A stretch of 64,000 bases of DNA from Amycolatopsis sp. NBRC 101858 (GCF_030269325.1 NZ_BSTD01000001.1:1194681-1258680); one strand, 5' to 3'; counted from the first letter of the stretch, positions 1-9,273 are shown. The notes: a model not told the origin generated them from the letters alone. Program-made: numbers and translations.

Positions 1-1310
<1,310 letters not shown>

Positions 1311-1327
1311 CTAGCCGTCCGGGCAGT

Positions 1328-1789
1328 TCACCCGTTGGAGGACTCACCGCCCGCGCGGATGGCTTGCCAGCCCGGCGGCAGCTCGACGTCGTCGGACGTC
1401 TGCTGCCAGAACGTCCAGCTGTTGCCCCCGAGGTCGGCGACGGTGAACACCCGGGCGCCGTAGGGCTGGTCCTGCGGCGGGTCGAGCTCGCCCTCCTCGC
1501 CGAGCACCGCCTCGATCCGCGCGTAGGCGTCGTCGACGTCGTCGACGTAGAGGATGTTGAGCTGGCCGACCGGCCCCTCGACGCCCTTGGCCGGGAAGTA
1601 GTCGGGCCCGACGCCGGCGATCTGGATCCGCGCGTCGCCCGCGCGCAACGTCGCCTGGAAGACCTCGCCGGCCCCGTCGCAGAACCGGACCTCCTCGGTG
1701 AACCCGAAGACCCTGGTCAGCCAGGCGAGCGCCGCCGTGGCGTCGGAGTAGTACAGGTAGGGCGCCAGGCCCCGGTACGGGCTGCTCAT
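1328..1789 (-). CDS. VOC (glyoxalase/bleomycin-resistance fold) family protein
   Basis: 153-residue protein of the vicinal-oxygen-chelate superfamily. It begins MSSPYRGLAPYLYYSDATAA, continues with WLTRVFGFTEEVRF and ends with GNSWTFWQQTSDDVELPPGW, the usual beta-alpha-beta-beta-beta pattern of PhnB/glyoxalase-like proteins. The reading frame is open further upstream, but homology begins at the ATG at 1789. Substrate and metal use cannot be told from the sequence. It lies 101 bp upstream of eno on the same strand and is divergent from the TPR gene. Confidence 0.85.
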   Translation of the reverse strand: MSSPYRGLAPYLYYSDATAALAWLTRVFGFTEEVRFCDGAGEVFQATLRAGDARIQIAGVGPDYFPAKGVEGPVGQLNILYVDDVDDAYARIEAVLGEEGELDPPQDQPYGARVFTVADLGGNSWTFWQQTSDDVELPPGWQAIRAGGESSNG

Positions 1790-1854
1790 GGCGGGACAGT
1801 CCATCACGTCCCGATCGGCGGCGTGTGCAAGCCCCTCTTCCGAGGTAACGTGGG

Positions 1855-2265
1855 ATGACCATGACGGACGCCGCAGCTGCTTCGCAGCCTCCCGAGGAGT
1901 CGCGGTTCCATGCCTTCCGCCAGGCCGAGGATCTGGTCGCCCGCCGCCGTCCGCTGGACGCGCTGAAGGCGCTGCAGCCACTGCTGGATTCCGAAACGGA
2001 CAAGCCGTCGGTCCACCTCCTGGCCGGGCGCGCGTACTTCCACTCGGCCCAGCTGCGCCGCGCCGAGCAGGCGTTCACCCGGGTGATCGAACTGGACCCG
2101 ACGGACCACTACGCCCGGTTCATCCTGGGCCGGACCCTCCAGCGCCTCGGCCGGTTCGTCGAGGCACTGGCCCAGATGCGGATGGCGTCGGCGATGAACC
2201 CGGTGCCGGAGTACCTCGAGGCGATCAGCGAGGTCAAGGCGCGCATCGCCCTGCGCGAATCCTGA
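1855..2265 (+). CDS. Tetratricopeptide-repeat protein
   Basis: 136-residue cytosolic protein with about two to three TPR units (HLLAGRAYFHSAQLRRAEQA, then ILGRTLQRLGRFVEALAQM). TPR proteins are protein-protein adaptors; no partner is evident. No signal peptide or membrane segment is seen. A TAACGT box lies just before the gene. If that is the -10 element, the second in-frame ATG at 1861 (MTDAAAASQ) would be almost leaderless, so the true start may be 1861 rather than 1855. Confidence 0.8.
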   Translation: MTMTDAAAASQPPEESRFHAFRQAEDLVARRRPLDALKALQPLLDSETDKPSVHLLAGRAYFHSAQLRRAEQAFTRVIELDPTDHYARFILGRTLQRLGRFVEALAQMRMASAMNPVPEYLEAISEVKARIALRES

Positions 2266-2274
2266 CACCAGTGC

Positions 2275-2332
2275 CGATCGGCCCCCCGGAGATCAGACTT
2301 TCGGCCGATCGCTCCGGGCCCCTCGGCCGATC
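2275..2332 (+). promoter_or_regulatory. Foldable leader/terminator with competing pairings
   Basis: Immediately after the TPR gene, CGATCGGCC at 2275-2283 can pair perfectly with GGCCGATCG at 2303-2311. CCGGAG at 2286-2291, inside that loop, can pair with CTCCGG at 2312-2317, giving an H-type pseudoknot topology. A third copy GGCCGATC at 2325-2332 could replace the first 3' strand. It may be a terminator for the TPR gene or a structured leader of the 30-codon peptide at 2391. Function is inferred only. Confidence 0.4.
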
Positions 2333-2390
2333 CGCGGCACCCCCTCTTCCGGCGAAGCTGGTTCCAGACCGAATGAGGGAGGAACCGGAA

Positions 2391-2483
2391 ATGTCGATCT
2401 TCGCCACGCTGGGTGCCTACGCCGGCTTGCTGCTGCTGGTGCTCATGGCCGTCACGCCGCTGTTCGCCGACCGGGAGCTCTGA
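2391..2483 (+). CDS. 30-residue single-pass membrane peptide
   Basis: Thirty codons begin with ATG behind a strong GAGGGAGGA ribosome site (2377-2385) and encode MSIFATLGAYAG followed by a hydrophobic run LLLLVLMAVTPLFA and the polar end DREL. It looks like a genuine small integral membrane protein. The stop at 2481-2483 abuts, tail to tail, the end of the lytic transglycosylase gene at 2485. No family is recognised. Support comes from the ribosome site and the clean transmembrane pattern. Confidence 0.6.
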   Translation: MSIFATLGAYAGLLLLVLMAVTPLFADREL

Positions 2484-2484
2484 C

Positions 2485-3330
2485 TCACGGCGCGACGCTC
2501 GCCTCCGCGTAGGCGTCCGCTGCGCTGAAGACGTCCTGGCCGTACGCGACTCCCGAGTTGTAGAACAGGATCGCGCGCCACCAGCCCGCCGGGGTGCCCA
2601 GGTCGTCGCCACCCGAACACAGGTAGCGCGCCGCCGTGAAGGCCGCGTCGTCCACGTTCTGCGGGTCCGGCGTACCGCCGTCGCCGTCGGCCCGCTCCTG
2701 GTACTTCTTCCACGTCGACGGCAGGAACTGCAACGGACCGATCGCGTGGTCCCACGACTTGTCGCCGTCGAGCTTGCCGCCGTCGGTGTCGTGCACCGCC
2801 GGGATGCCCGCCGAGCCGTCCAGCGGCGGGCCGACCACCGGCTTCGCGACGCGGCCGTCCGCGCCGATCGCCGACAGGTCGAAGTCCCCGCGCCCGGCCT
2901 CGACCCGGCCGATGCCCGCCAGCGTCGCCCACGACAGGTGACACGTCGGCTTCTGCCGCTGCATCCACATCTCCGCCCGGCCGTACGCGGCGAGCACGCG
3001 CGCCGGGAGGTGCGTCTTGCCCGCGACGCGCGCCGCCCACGCGTCCAGCTCGGCCTGGTCGGACACGGCGGGCCGGTCGACCGGGGCGGCGAGCCCGGCG
3101 CGCGGCGACTCGGCGCCGGGCTGCGGGCGCTGCTCCGGGATGGACAGCGCCGGTTGCACCGGCGGAGGCGCGGCCGGGGCCTCCGGGTTCCGGACACCGA
3201 TCGTGAGCACCAGGACCACGCCGGTGACCACGAGCCCGAGTGAGAGGGCCACCCGGCCGACGTACCGCCTGGGCGGGCCGCCCGGAGGCGACGACGGAGG
3301 CGTGACGGTCGGCTGAGCGGTTTCGGCCAC
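2485..3330 (-). CDS. Membrane-anchored lytic murein transglycosylase (LpqU-like)
   Basis: 281-residue peptidoglycan lytic transglycosylase. A short cytoplasmic Pro-rich tail precedes a transmembrane helix at about 27-45, a Pro/Ala linker to about 85, and then an MltB-like catalytic domain. The segment GIGRVEAGRG places the likely catalytic acid at E144; IGPLQFLPSTW and FYNSGVAYGQ are further family motifs. Position next to eno and mazG matches M. tuberculosis lpqU (Rv1022), although no lipobox is present here. The GTG at 3330 lies 6 nt after a TAACCT box, so the transcript may be leaderless. Divergent from efeU. Confidence 0.85.
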   Translation of the reverse strand: MAETAQPTVTPPSSPPGGPPRRYVGRVALSLGLVVTGVVLVLTIGVRNPEAPAAPPPVQPALSIPEQRPQPGAESPRAGLAAPVDRPAVSDQAELDAWAARVAGKTHLPARVLAAYGRAEMWMQRQKPTCHLSWATLAGIGRVEAGRGDFDLSAIGADGRVAKPVVGPPLDGSAGIPAVHDTDGGKLDGDKSWDHAIGPLQFLPSTWKKYQERADGDGGTPDPQNVDDAAFTAARYLCSGGDDLGTPAGWWRAILFYNSGVAYGQDVFSAADAYAEASVAP

Positions 3331-3459
3331 CCGAACAGGTTACGGAGCCACTCAAGTGGGTCCCTCGACCGGCTGACCAGGCAAGCGGAGGGTAAAAACA
3401 GGTCCACTGCCAGCGACGTCACAAAATTCGTTATCGAGTCGACGCGCAAGGCCCTGACC

Positions 3460-3478
3460 TGCGGTTACCCTAACCTAA
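3460..3478. promoter_or_regulatory. Iron box 1 (IdeR/DmdR type) upstream of efeUOB
   Basis: The 19 bases here match the actinobacterial IdeR/DmdR1 consensus TTAGGTTAGGCTAACCTAA at 15 positions, with the 3' half CTAACCTAA perfect. It lies in the 270-bp divergent gap before the iron-uptake operon, where an iron-sensing DtxR-family repressor would be expected to act. Confidence 0.75.
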
Positions 3479-3542
3479 CTTCGCGCCTGAGTCCCATTTG
3501 TCCGGTTGCATCGTTTCGAGCGGCCGCAGGCGCACTGGACTT

Positions 3543-3561
3543 ACAGGTGAGCCTTACCTAA
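3543..3561. promoter_or_regulatory. Iron box 2 (IdeR/DmdR type) upstream of efeUOB
   Basis: A second site, ACAGGTGAGCCTTACCTAA, matches the same 19-bp consensus at 14 positions. It is centred 64 bp downstream of box 1 and about 49 bp before the efeU start codon. Two boxes suggest cooperative iron-dependent repression. Confidence 0.65.
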
Positions 3562-3600
3562 AAACTTCCTGGACCCAGAAAAATTTCAGGAGGCGGACCG

Positions 3601-4446
3601 GTGTTGTTCTCGAGCGCGTTGATCGGGCTGCGCGAAGGCCTGGAAGCCGCGCTGGTCGTCAGCATCCTGGTGGCGTTCCTGGTCAAGACCGACCGGCGGC
3701 ACGCGCTCCGCTGGGTGTGGCCGGGCGTCGGGGCCGCGGTGCTGCTCTCGGTCGCCGTCGGCGCGGTCCTGACCTACACCACCGCCCAGCTGTCGTTCGA
3801 GCACCAGGAGCTGCTCGGCGGAAGCCTGTCGATCGTCGCGGTCGTGTTCGTGACGGCGATGATCTTCTGGATGCGCAAGGCGTCCAAGAGCATCGCCGCC
3901 GAGCTGCGCGGGAAGATGGACGACGCGCTGGACGTCGGCCCGATGGCCGTGCTGCTGCTGTCGTTCCTCGCGGTCGGGCGCGAAGGCCTGGAGACCGCGG
4001 TGTTCTTCTACTCCGCCGTCCAGACCGCGCAGTCGGACACCGCGCAGCCGCTGATCGGCTTCGCGATCGGCATCGTGGCGGCGGTCCTCCTGGCGTGGCT
4101 GCTCTACAAGGGCGCGGTGCGGTTCAACCTGGCGAAGTTCTTCACGATCACCGGCGTCCTGCTCGTGTTCGTCGCCGCGGGCGTGCTCGGCTACGGCCTG
4201 CACGACCTGCAGGAGGCCGCCTTCCTGCCGGGCATCACCACCCTCGCCTTCGACGCCTCGACCGCGCTGCCCGAGACGTCCTGGTACGGCGCCCTGCTCA
4301 AGGGCATCTTCAACTACTCGCAGCAGACGACTGCGCTGCAGGCCATCGCCTGGGTCGCCTACGTCGTCATCGTGCTGCCCCTTTTCCTCAAGCCCAGCAA
4401 GAAGACCGCGCCGGCGCCCGCCGCCGCGGCCGCCTCGAAGGAGTGA
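3601..4446 (+). CDS. efeU: FTR1-family iron permease EfeU
   Basis: 281-residue integral membrane protein of the FTR1/EfeU family, which passes iron across the cytoplasmic membrane as part of the EfeUOB uptake system. Both iron-binding REGLE motifs are intact, at residues 11-15 and 127-131, within hydrophobic helices; about seven transmembrane segments are predicted. The GTG start has a good AGGAGG site a few bases upstream. First gene of efeU-efeO-efeB, behind two iron boxes. Confidence 0.94.
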   Translation: MLFSSALIGLREGLEAALVVSILVAFLVKTDRRHALRWVWPGVGAAVLLSVAVGAVLTYTTAQLSFEHQELLGGSLSIVAVVFVTAMIFWMRKASKSIAAELRGKMDDALDVGPMAVLLLSFLAVGREGLETAVFFYSAVQTAQSDTAQPLIGFAIGIVAAVLLAWLLYKGAVRFNLAKFFTITGVLLVFVAAGVLGYGLHDLQEAAFLPGITTLAFDASTALPETSWYGALLKGIFNYSQQTTALQAIAWVAYVVIVLPLFLKPSKKTAPAPAAAAASKE

Positions 4447-4450
4447 CCGC

Positions 4451-5599
4451 GTGCGCAAGTCCCCCAGAACCCCGCTGGCCATCGTGGCCGGCGCCGCCGT
4501 GTTGGTGACGCTGGCCGCGTGCGACAGCCAGGGCACTACCGGGAACGAGACCTCCACGGCCGGCGGCCCGATCAAGGTCGAGGCGTCCGACAGCGCGTGC
4601 AACGTCTCGGCGAACACCGCCGCCGCGGGCAACGTGACCTTCGAGATCACCAACAAGGGCACCAAGGTCACCGAGTTCTACCTCTACGCCGAGGGTGACC
4701 GGATCATCGGCGAGGTCGAGAACATCGCGCCGGGGCTCAACCGGCGCCTGATCGTCGAAGCCTCCGACGCCGGCAAGTACCAGACGGCGTGCAAGCCGGG
4801 CATGGCCGGCAACGGCATCCGCGGCGACTTCACCATCACCGGTGGCGCGCCGAAGCAGGCCGACGCCAACGCGCAGAAGGCCCAGGCCACCAAGAGCTAC
4901 GCCGACTACGTCGCGAACAACACGGCCGCGCTGGAGGAGGAGACGGGCAAGTTCGTCGACCTCGTCAAGGCCGGCAAGGTCGACGAGGCGAAGGCCGCGT
5001 ACGCCCGCACGCGCATCTACTACGAGCGCATCGAGCCGGTCGCCGAGAAGTTCGGCGACCTCGACCCGGCCATCGACGTCCGCGAGGCCGACCTCGAGCC
5101 GGGCCAGAAGTTCACCGGCTTCCACCGCCTCGAGAAGGACCTGTACGTGACCGGCCTGCAGGCCGACAGCCCGCAGATCGCGGACAAGCTGCTGACCGAC
5201 GTCAAGGACCTGGTCGCCAAGTCCAAGACCCTCGAGCTGACCGCGCTCGACCTGGCCAACGGCGCGAAGGGCCTGCTCGACGAGGTCGCCACCGGCAAGA
5301 TCACCGGCGAGGAAGAGACCTTCTCGCACACCGACCTGTGGGACTTCCAGGCCAACGTGGACGGGTCGAAGGGCGCGATCGCGTCGCTGCGGCCGCTGCT
5401 GCAGGAGCGTGACGCGGCCCTGGTGTCCACTTTGGACAAGGAGTTCGCGAACGTCCAGGGCCTGCTGGACAAGACGCGCGCCGGTGACGGCTACAAGTTC
5501 TACAACCAGCTGTCCCAGGACGAGATCAAGGCGTTCGCCTCGGCGGTCGACGCCCTGAGCGAGCCGCTGAGCAAGGTCGCGGAGGTCGTGTCCAAGTGA
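4451..5599 (+). CDS. efeO: Iron-uptake lipoprotein EfeO
   Basis: 382-residue extracytoplasmic lipoprotein. The signal peptide ends in the lipobox-like VTLAAC (Cys near residue 24). A cupredoxin-like N-terminal domain (about 40-132) is followed by an imelysin/M75-type helical domain carrying the metal-binding HxxE at H225-E228 (GFHRLEKDLY). It is thought to collect iron and hand it to EfeU with EfeB. The GTG start lies 4 nt after efeU and has AAGGAG in the end of efeU, so translation is probably coupled. Confidence 0.93.
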   Translation: MRKSPRTPLAIVAGAAVLVTLAACDSQGTTGNETSTAGGPIKVEASDSACNVSANTAAAGNVTFEITNKGTKVTEFYLYAEGDRIIGEVENIAPGLNRRLIVEASDAGKYQTACKPGMAGNGIRGDFTITGGAPKQADANAQKAQATKSYADYVANNTAALEEETGKFVDLVKAGKVDEAKAAYARTRIYYERIEPVAEKFGDLDPAIDVREADLEPGQKFTGFHRLEKDLYVTGLQADSPQIADKLLTDVKDLVAKSKTLELTALDLANGAKGLLDEVATGKITGEEETFSHTDLWDFQANVDGSKGAIASLRPLLQERDAALVSTLDKEFANVQGLLDKTRAGDGYKFYNQLSQDEIKAFASAVDALSEPLSKVAEVVSK

Positions 5600-6852
5600 G
5601 CGAAGACGGCACCCGCGTCTCCCGCCGGAAGCTCTTCGGCCTGGCGGGGGCGGGTGTCGCGCTCGCCGGCGCCGGCGCCGCGGCGGGCATCGGGATCGAC
5701 AAGGCGACCAGCGGCAGCGCCGAGGCGGCGGTGAGCACCGTCGACTTCCACGGCGAGCACCAGGCCGGGATCGTCACGCCGACCCAGGCGAACCTGCACT
5801 TCGCGGCCTTGGATGTCACGACGAAGGACCGCGAGAAGCTGCGTCAGCTGCTCAAGACGTGGACCGACGCGGCCCGCCGGATGACGGCGGGCCAGGAGGT
5901 CGTGCCGAACGGCGCGGTGGGCAGCGGTGACTACGCGCCGCCCGGCGACACCGGCGAGGCGCTCGACCTGCCCGCGTCGCACCTGACGCTGACCATCGGC
6001 TTCGGCCCGTCGCTGTTCGACGGCCGCTTCGGCCTCGCTGGGAAGCGGCCGCCGCAGCTGATCGACCTGCCGCTGTTCCCGAAGGACAAGCTCGACCCGG
6101 CCCGCGGCGGCGGCGACCTGTGCATCCAGGCCTGCGCGGACGACCCGCAGGTGGCGGTGCACGCGGTCCGCAACCTGGTGCGGCTCGGCTTCGGCGTCAC
6201 CGAGGTCCGCTGGTCGCAGCTCGGTTTCGGCCGCAGCTCGTCGACGTCGCGCGCGCAGCAGACGCCCCGGAACCTGTTCGGGTTCAAGGACGGCACGAAC
6301 AACATCAAGTCCGAGGACACCGACTTCCTGCGCGACCAGGTGTGGGCCACGCCGGCCGACGGCCAGGCGTGGATGGCCGGCGGCAGCTACCTGGTGGCCC
6401 GCCGCATCCGCATGCACATCGAGACGTGGGACCGCGAAACCCTCGACGGCCAGCAGCAGATCGTCGGCCGCACGAAGGGCACCGGGGCCCCGCTGGGCCA
6501 GACCGCGGAGTTCGACGAGCTGGACCTCGACGTCGGCGGCGCGGGCGGCGAGAAGGTGATCGCGGAGGACGCACACGTCCGGTTGGCCTCGCACCAGGCG
6601 TTGAACGGCGTGCGCATCCTGCGCCGCGGCTACAACTTCGTCGACGGCTCGGACGGCGTCGGGCACCTCGAAGCGGGGCTGTTCTTCTTGGCGTTCAACC
6701 GGGACACGCGCACGCAGTACGTCCCGATGCAGCAGGCGCTGTCGTCGAAGGACGCGATGATGGAGTACGTCCAGCACACGGGATCGGCGCACTTCGCGGT
6801 ACCGCCGGGCATCTCCCCGACCGGCTACTGGGGCGACGGGCTGTTCGCCTAG
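5596..6852 (+). CDS. efeB: Dye-decolorizing-type heme peroxidase EfeB
   Basis: 418-residue DyP peroxidase of the EfeUOB system, exported folded by the Tat pathway (signal SRRKLFGLAGAGVALAGAG). The DyP motif GFKDGTNN carries the distal Asp at D232, and AHVRLAS holds the likely proximal heme ligand H327. It is proposed to oxidise ferrous iron or to release iron from heme. Its GTG start overlaps the efeO stop by 4 nt (GTGA), so the three genes form one translationally coupled operon. Confidence 0.93.
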   Translation: MSEDGTRVSRRKLFGLAGAGVALAGAGAAAGIGIDKATSGSAEAAVSTVDFHGEHQAGIVTPTQANLHFAALDVTTKDREKLRQLLKTWTDAARRMTAGQEVVPNGAVGSGDYAPPGDTGEALDLPASHLTLTIGFGPSLFDGRFGLAGKRPPQLIDLPLFPKDKLDPARGGGDLCIQACADDPQVAVHAVRNLVRLGFGVTEVRWSQLGFGRSSSTSRAQQTPRNLFGFKDGTNNIKSEDTDFLRDQVWATPADGQAWMAGGSYLVARRIRMHIETWDRETLDGQQQIVGRTKGTGAPLGQTAEFDELDLDVGGAGGEKVIAEDAHVRLASHQALNGVRILRRGYNFVDGSDGVGHLEAGLFFLAFNRDTRTQYVPMQQALSSKDAMMEYVQHTGSAHFAVPPGISPTGYWGDGLFA

Positions 6853-6891
6853 GCCATCGCGCTCCGGCGCCGATGACCTGCAGGACAGCTC

Positions 6892-7116
6892 CTAGTCCAC
6901 CTGCTCGGTCGGGTACACATCACGGATCTTCTGATTGAAGAACCGGCCCTGGCTCGGCGCGCCCAGCAAGTCCCGGTACACGGACTCGGGCACCAGCCGG
7001 TAGCGGTAGACGCTCTCGTTCACGAACTCGATCTCCAGGAGGTGCTCCTCCCGGTCGTAGCCGATCGACGCGATCGTCGAGGAGCTGACGGCTTGGCGGT
7101 GCATGACCGTCATCAT
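6892..7116 (-). CDS. KTSC-domain small protein
   Basis: 74-residue protein with the KTSC domain: SSSTIASIGYDREEHLLEIE, then YRYRLVPESVYRDLL and an end resembling GRFFNQKIRD. The family is widespread and its function unknown, although it often occurs with nucleic-acid-related genes. It is divergent from the TetR gene across 62 bp that contain a palindromic operator, so the two are probably co-regulated. A tandem ATGATG offers starts at 7116 or 7113. Confidence 0.8.
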   Translation of the reverse strand: MMTVMHRQAVSSSTIASIGYDREEHLLEIEFVNESVYRYRLVPESVYRDLLGAPSQGRFFNQKIRDVYPTEQVD

Positions 7117-7125
7117 ATCCCCTTG

Positions 7126-7161
7126 CCTAAACCCTTTAGGTAGTTCTACGTTGGGTTTAGG
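7126..7161. promoter_or_regulatory. Palindromic operator between KTSC and TetR genes
   Basis: CCTAAACCCTTTAGG (7126-7140) is a 6-3-6 inverted repeat. The first nine bases recur as a perfect reverse complement GGGTTTAGG at 7153-7161. The arrangement, centred between divergent starts, fits a TetR-family operator recognised by the adjacent regulator. Confidence 0.65.
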
Positions 7162-7178
7162 AAGAGGAGGTGACAGTG

Positions 7179-7748
7179 ATGGTTCGCGCCGGGTTGACCA
7201 CGGAACGCGTGGTGCGTGCGGGCGCCGAGCTGGCCGATGAGATCGGGTTCGATCGCGTGACGCCGTCGGAGCTCGCGCGGCGGTTCGATGTCAAGGTCGC
7301 CAGCCTGTATTCGCACGTCAAGAACGCGCACGACCTGCGGACGCGGATCGCGCTGCTGGCACTGGACGAACTTGCCGACCGGGCCGCCGCCGCGCTCGCC
7401 GGGCGGGCCGGGCGGGAAGCGCTCGTCGCCTTCGCCGGCGTCTACCGCGACTACGCCCGTGCGCACCCCGGCCGGTTCGCCGCGGCGAACTTGCGGCTCG
7501 ACGCGGAGACCGCCGCCGGCAGCGCGGGTGTGCGGCACGCGCAGCTCATGCGCGCCATCCTGCGCGGCTACGACCTGGCCGGGCCGGACCAGACGCACGC
7601 CGTCCGGCTGCTCGGCAGCTTCTTCCGCGGGTTCGTCGCCCTCGAAGCCGACGGCGGCTTCGACCACAGCCCGCCCGCGTCCGCCGACAGCTGGATGCGC
7701 CTGCTCGACGTCCTCGATTCCCTTCTCCGCGATTGGCCACGACCGTGA
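7179..7748 (+). CDS. TetR-family transcriptional regulator (WHG-domain type)
   Basis: 189-residue regulator. The N-terminal helix-turn-helix reads ELARRFDVKVASLYSHVKNA, and the C-terminal part resembles the TetR_C WHG effector domain (GVYRDYARAHPGRFAA, then LLGSFFRGFVALEADGGF). The ATG at 7179 is preferred because GAGGAGG lies 8 nt upstream; the earlier in-frame GTG at 7170 would overlap that site. The stop codon overlaps the next gene by 4 nt, so it is co-transcribed with the SGNH hydrolase. Ligand unknown. Confidence 0.85.
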   Translation: MVRAGLTTERVVRAGAELADEIGFDRVTPSELARRFDVKVASLYSHVKNAHDLRTRIALLALDELADRAAAALAGRAGREALVAFAGVYRDYARAHPGRFAAANLRLDAETAAGSAGVRHAQLMRAILRGYDLAGPDQTHAVRLLGSFFRGFVALEADGGFDHSPPASADSWMRLLDVLDSLLRDWPRP

Positions 7749-8812
7749 TCACCACTCCCCTGACCGCCGACCTGGTGCGCGGCGCCCTCGAACTCGAAGA
7801 AACCCCGCGCGGCCTGGTGGCGCACCGGCTGCCCGCCCGCGCGCGGGCGCAGAACACCGATCCGCGGCTCGCGATGGCCGACACGCAACCCGCCGGGGTC
7901 CGCCTGCGCTTCCGCACGACGGCCGCCGTCATCGAACTGGAGACGCTGCCGACCAAGATCGAGTACCCGGGCGCACCGCCGCGGCCGGACGGCGTGTACG
8001 ACCTGCTCGTCGACGGCAAGCTCACCGCCCAGGCGACCGCGCCCGGCGGCGTGCGGTTCACCGGCCTGCCCGGGCACCTCAAGGACGTCGAGATCTGGTT
8101 GCCGCACAACGAAATCACCGAGCTGGTCGCGCTGCGGACGGACGCGCCGGTCTCGCCCGCGGCGCCGCTGGACCGGGTGTGGCTGCACCACGGCAGTTCG
8201 ATCAGCCAGGGCTCGAACGCGGTCAGCCCGTCGACGACGTGGGCCGCGCTGACCGCGGTCTCGGCCGGGGTCGAGCTGGTCAACCTGGGGTTCAGCGGCA
8301 ACGCGATGCTGGACCCGTTCACCGCCCGCGCGCTGCGGGACACCCCCGCCGACCTGGTCAGCGTCAAGATCGGCATCAACATCGTCAACGCCGACCTGAT
8401 GCGCCTGCGCGCGTTCGGCCCGGCGGTGCACGGGTTCCTGGACACGATCCGCGAGGGTCACCCGTCGGCGCCGCTGCTGGTCGTGTCGCCGTTGTACTGC
8501 CCGATCCACGAGCGGACGCCCGGCCCGGGCGACTTCGACCACGACGCGCTGGCGTCGGGAGTCGTGCGGTTCCGGGCGACCGGAGTCCCGGCCCCCGACA
8601 AGCTGACGCTGGAGGTGATCCGGGAGGAGCTGGCGCGCATCGTTTCGCAGCGGGAAGACCCGGCGTTGCACTACCTGGACGGGCTTTCGCTGTACGGGCC
8701 GGCCGACTACGCGGAGTTCCCGCTGCCGGACGAGCTGCACCCCGATGGCGCGTCGCACCGCCTCATCGCCTCGCGCTTCACCGAACTGGCCTTCGGCGGC
8801 CCGTTCGCTTGA
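7745..8812 (+). CDS. SGNH/GDSL-type hydrolase
   Basis: 355-residue esterase/lipase-like enzyme. An N-terminal beta-sandwich-like region (about 1-140) precedes an SGNH domain. Block I reads HHGSSISQG with the nucleophile at about S152, block III is IGINIVN with N212, and block V is LPDELHPDG with the Asp-His pair near the C-terminus. The two-domain layout resembles SsfX3-like hydrolases. No signal peptide. The GTG at 7745 forms a GTGA overlap with the TetR stop; a TTG 12 nt earlier is less likely. Confidence 0.82.
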   Translation: MITTPLTADLVRGALELEETPRGLVAHRLPARARAQNTDPRLAMADTQPAGVRLRFRTTAAVIELETLPTKIEYPGAPPRPDGVYDLLVDGKLTAQATAPGGVRFTGLPGHLKDVEIWLPHNEITELVALRTDAPVSPAAPLDRVWLHHGSSISQGSNAVSPSTTWAALTAVSAGVELVNLGFSGNAMLDPFTARALRDTPADLVSVKIGINIVNADLMRLRAFGPAVHGFLDTIREGHPSAPLLVVSPLYCPIHERTPGPGDFDHDALASGVVRFRATGVPAPDKLTLEVIREELARIVSQREDPALHYLDGLSLYGPADYAEFPLPDELHPDGASHRLIASRFTELAFGGPFA

Positions 8813-8838
8813 CTTCAACCTCCCTTGAAGTTGAATGC
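8809..8838 (+). promoter_or_regulatory. MerR-type promoter with dyad between -35 and -10
   Basis: A TTGACT -35 (8809-8814) overlaps the dyad ACTTCAA (8812-8818) / TTGAAGT (8825-8831), a perfect 7-6-7 inverted repeat. The -10 is probably within TTGAATGC (8831-8838). A dyad filling the spacer is the hallmark of MerR/SoxR-family activated promoters. The coding start at 8846 would be nearly leaderless. No merR gene lies nearby. Confidence 0.55.
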
Positions 8839-8845
8839 TCGGGGC

Positions 8846-9256
8846 ATGTTCACCGAAGCAGAGCTCGCCTACCTCGACGCCCAGCCGCTCGGCCGGCTGG
8901 CCACCCGGCAGCCGAACGGAACCCTGCAGGTCAACCCGGTCGGCTTCCGGTACAACCCGGACGAGAAGACGATCGACGTCACCGGCCACAACCTGCGCGG
9001 CAGCAAGAAGTTCCGCAACCTGGCGGCCGACGACCACGTCGCGTTCGTGGTCGACGACCTGCCGTCGACGAACCCGTGGCGGGTGCGCTGCCTGGAGATC
9101 CGTGGCCGCGCGGAGGCGCTGACCGAGGTGAACCTCCCGGACAACCACTTCGACGACGCCGTGATCCGGATCCACCCGTCGCGGATCCTGGCGTTCGGCG
9201 TGGAGGACTGGAACCGGGAGCCCCTGGAACTCGAGACGAACATCCGCGACGTCTGA
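8846..9256 (+). CDS. PPOX-class F420-dependent oxidoreductase
   Basis: 136-residue split-beta-barrel flavin/deazaflavin-binding protein of the pyridoxamine-5'-phosphate-oxidase superfamily. MFTEAELAYLDAQPLGRLAT, VNPVGFRYN, RGSKKFRNLAADDHVAFVVD and RCLEIRGRAEAL are typical of the actinobacterial F420-dependent subgroup (TIGR04023-like). Substrate unknown. The start at 8846 (MFTEAEL) is preferred over an upstream in-frame TTG at 8825 that lies inside the promoter dyad. Confidence 0.85.
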   Translation: MFTEAELAYLDAQPLGRLATRQPNGTLQVNPVGFRYNPDEKTIDVTGHNLRGSKKFRNLAADDHVAFVVDDLPSTNPWRVRCLEIRGRAEALTEVNLPDNHFDDAVIRIHPSRILAFGVEDWNREPLELETNIRDV

Positions 9257-9273
9257 GCGGCCGAGGCCACCAC

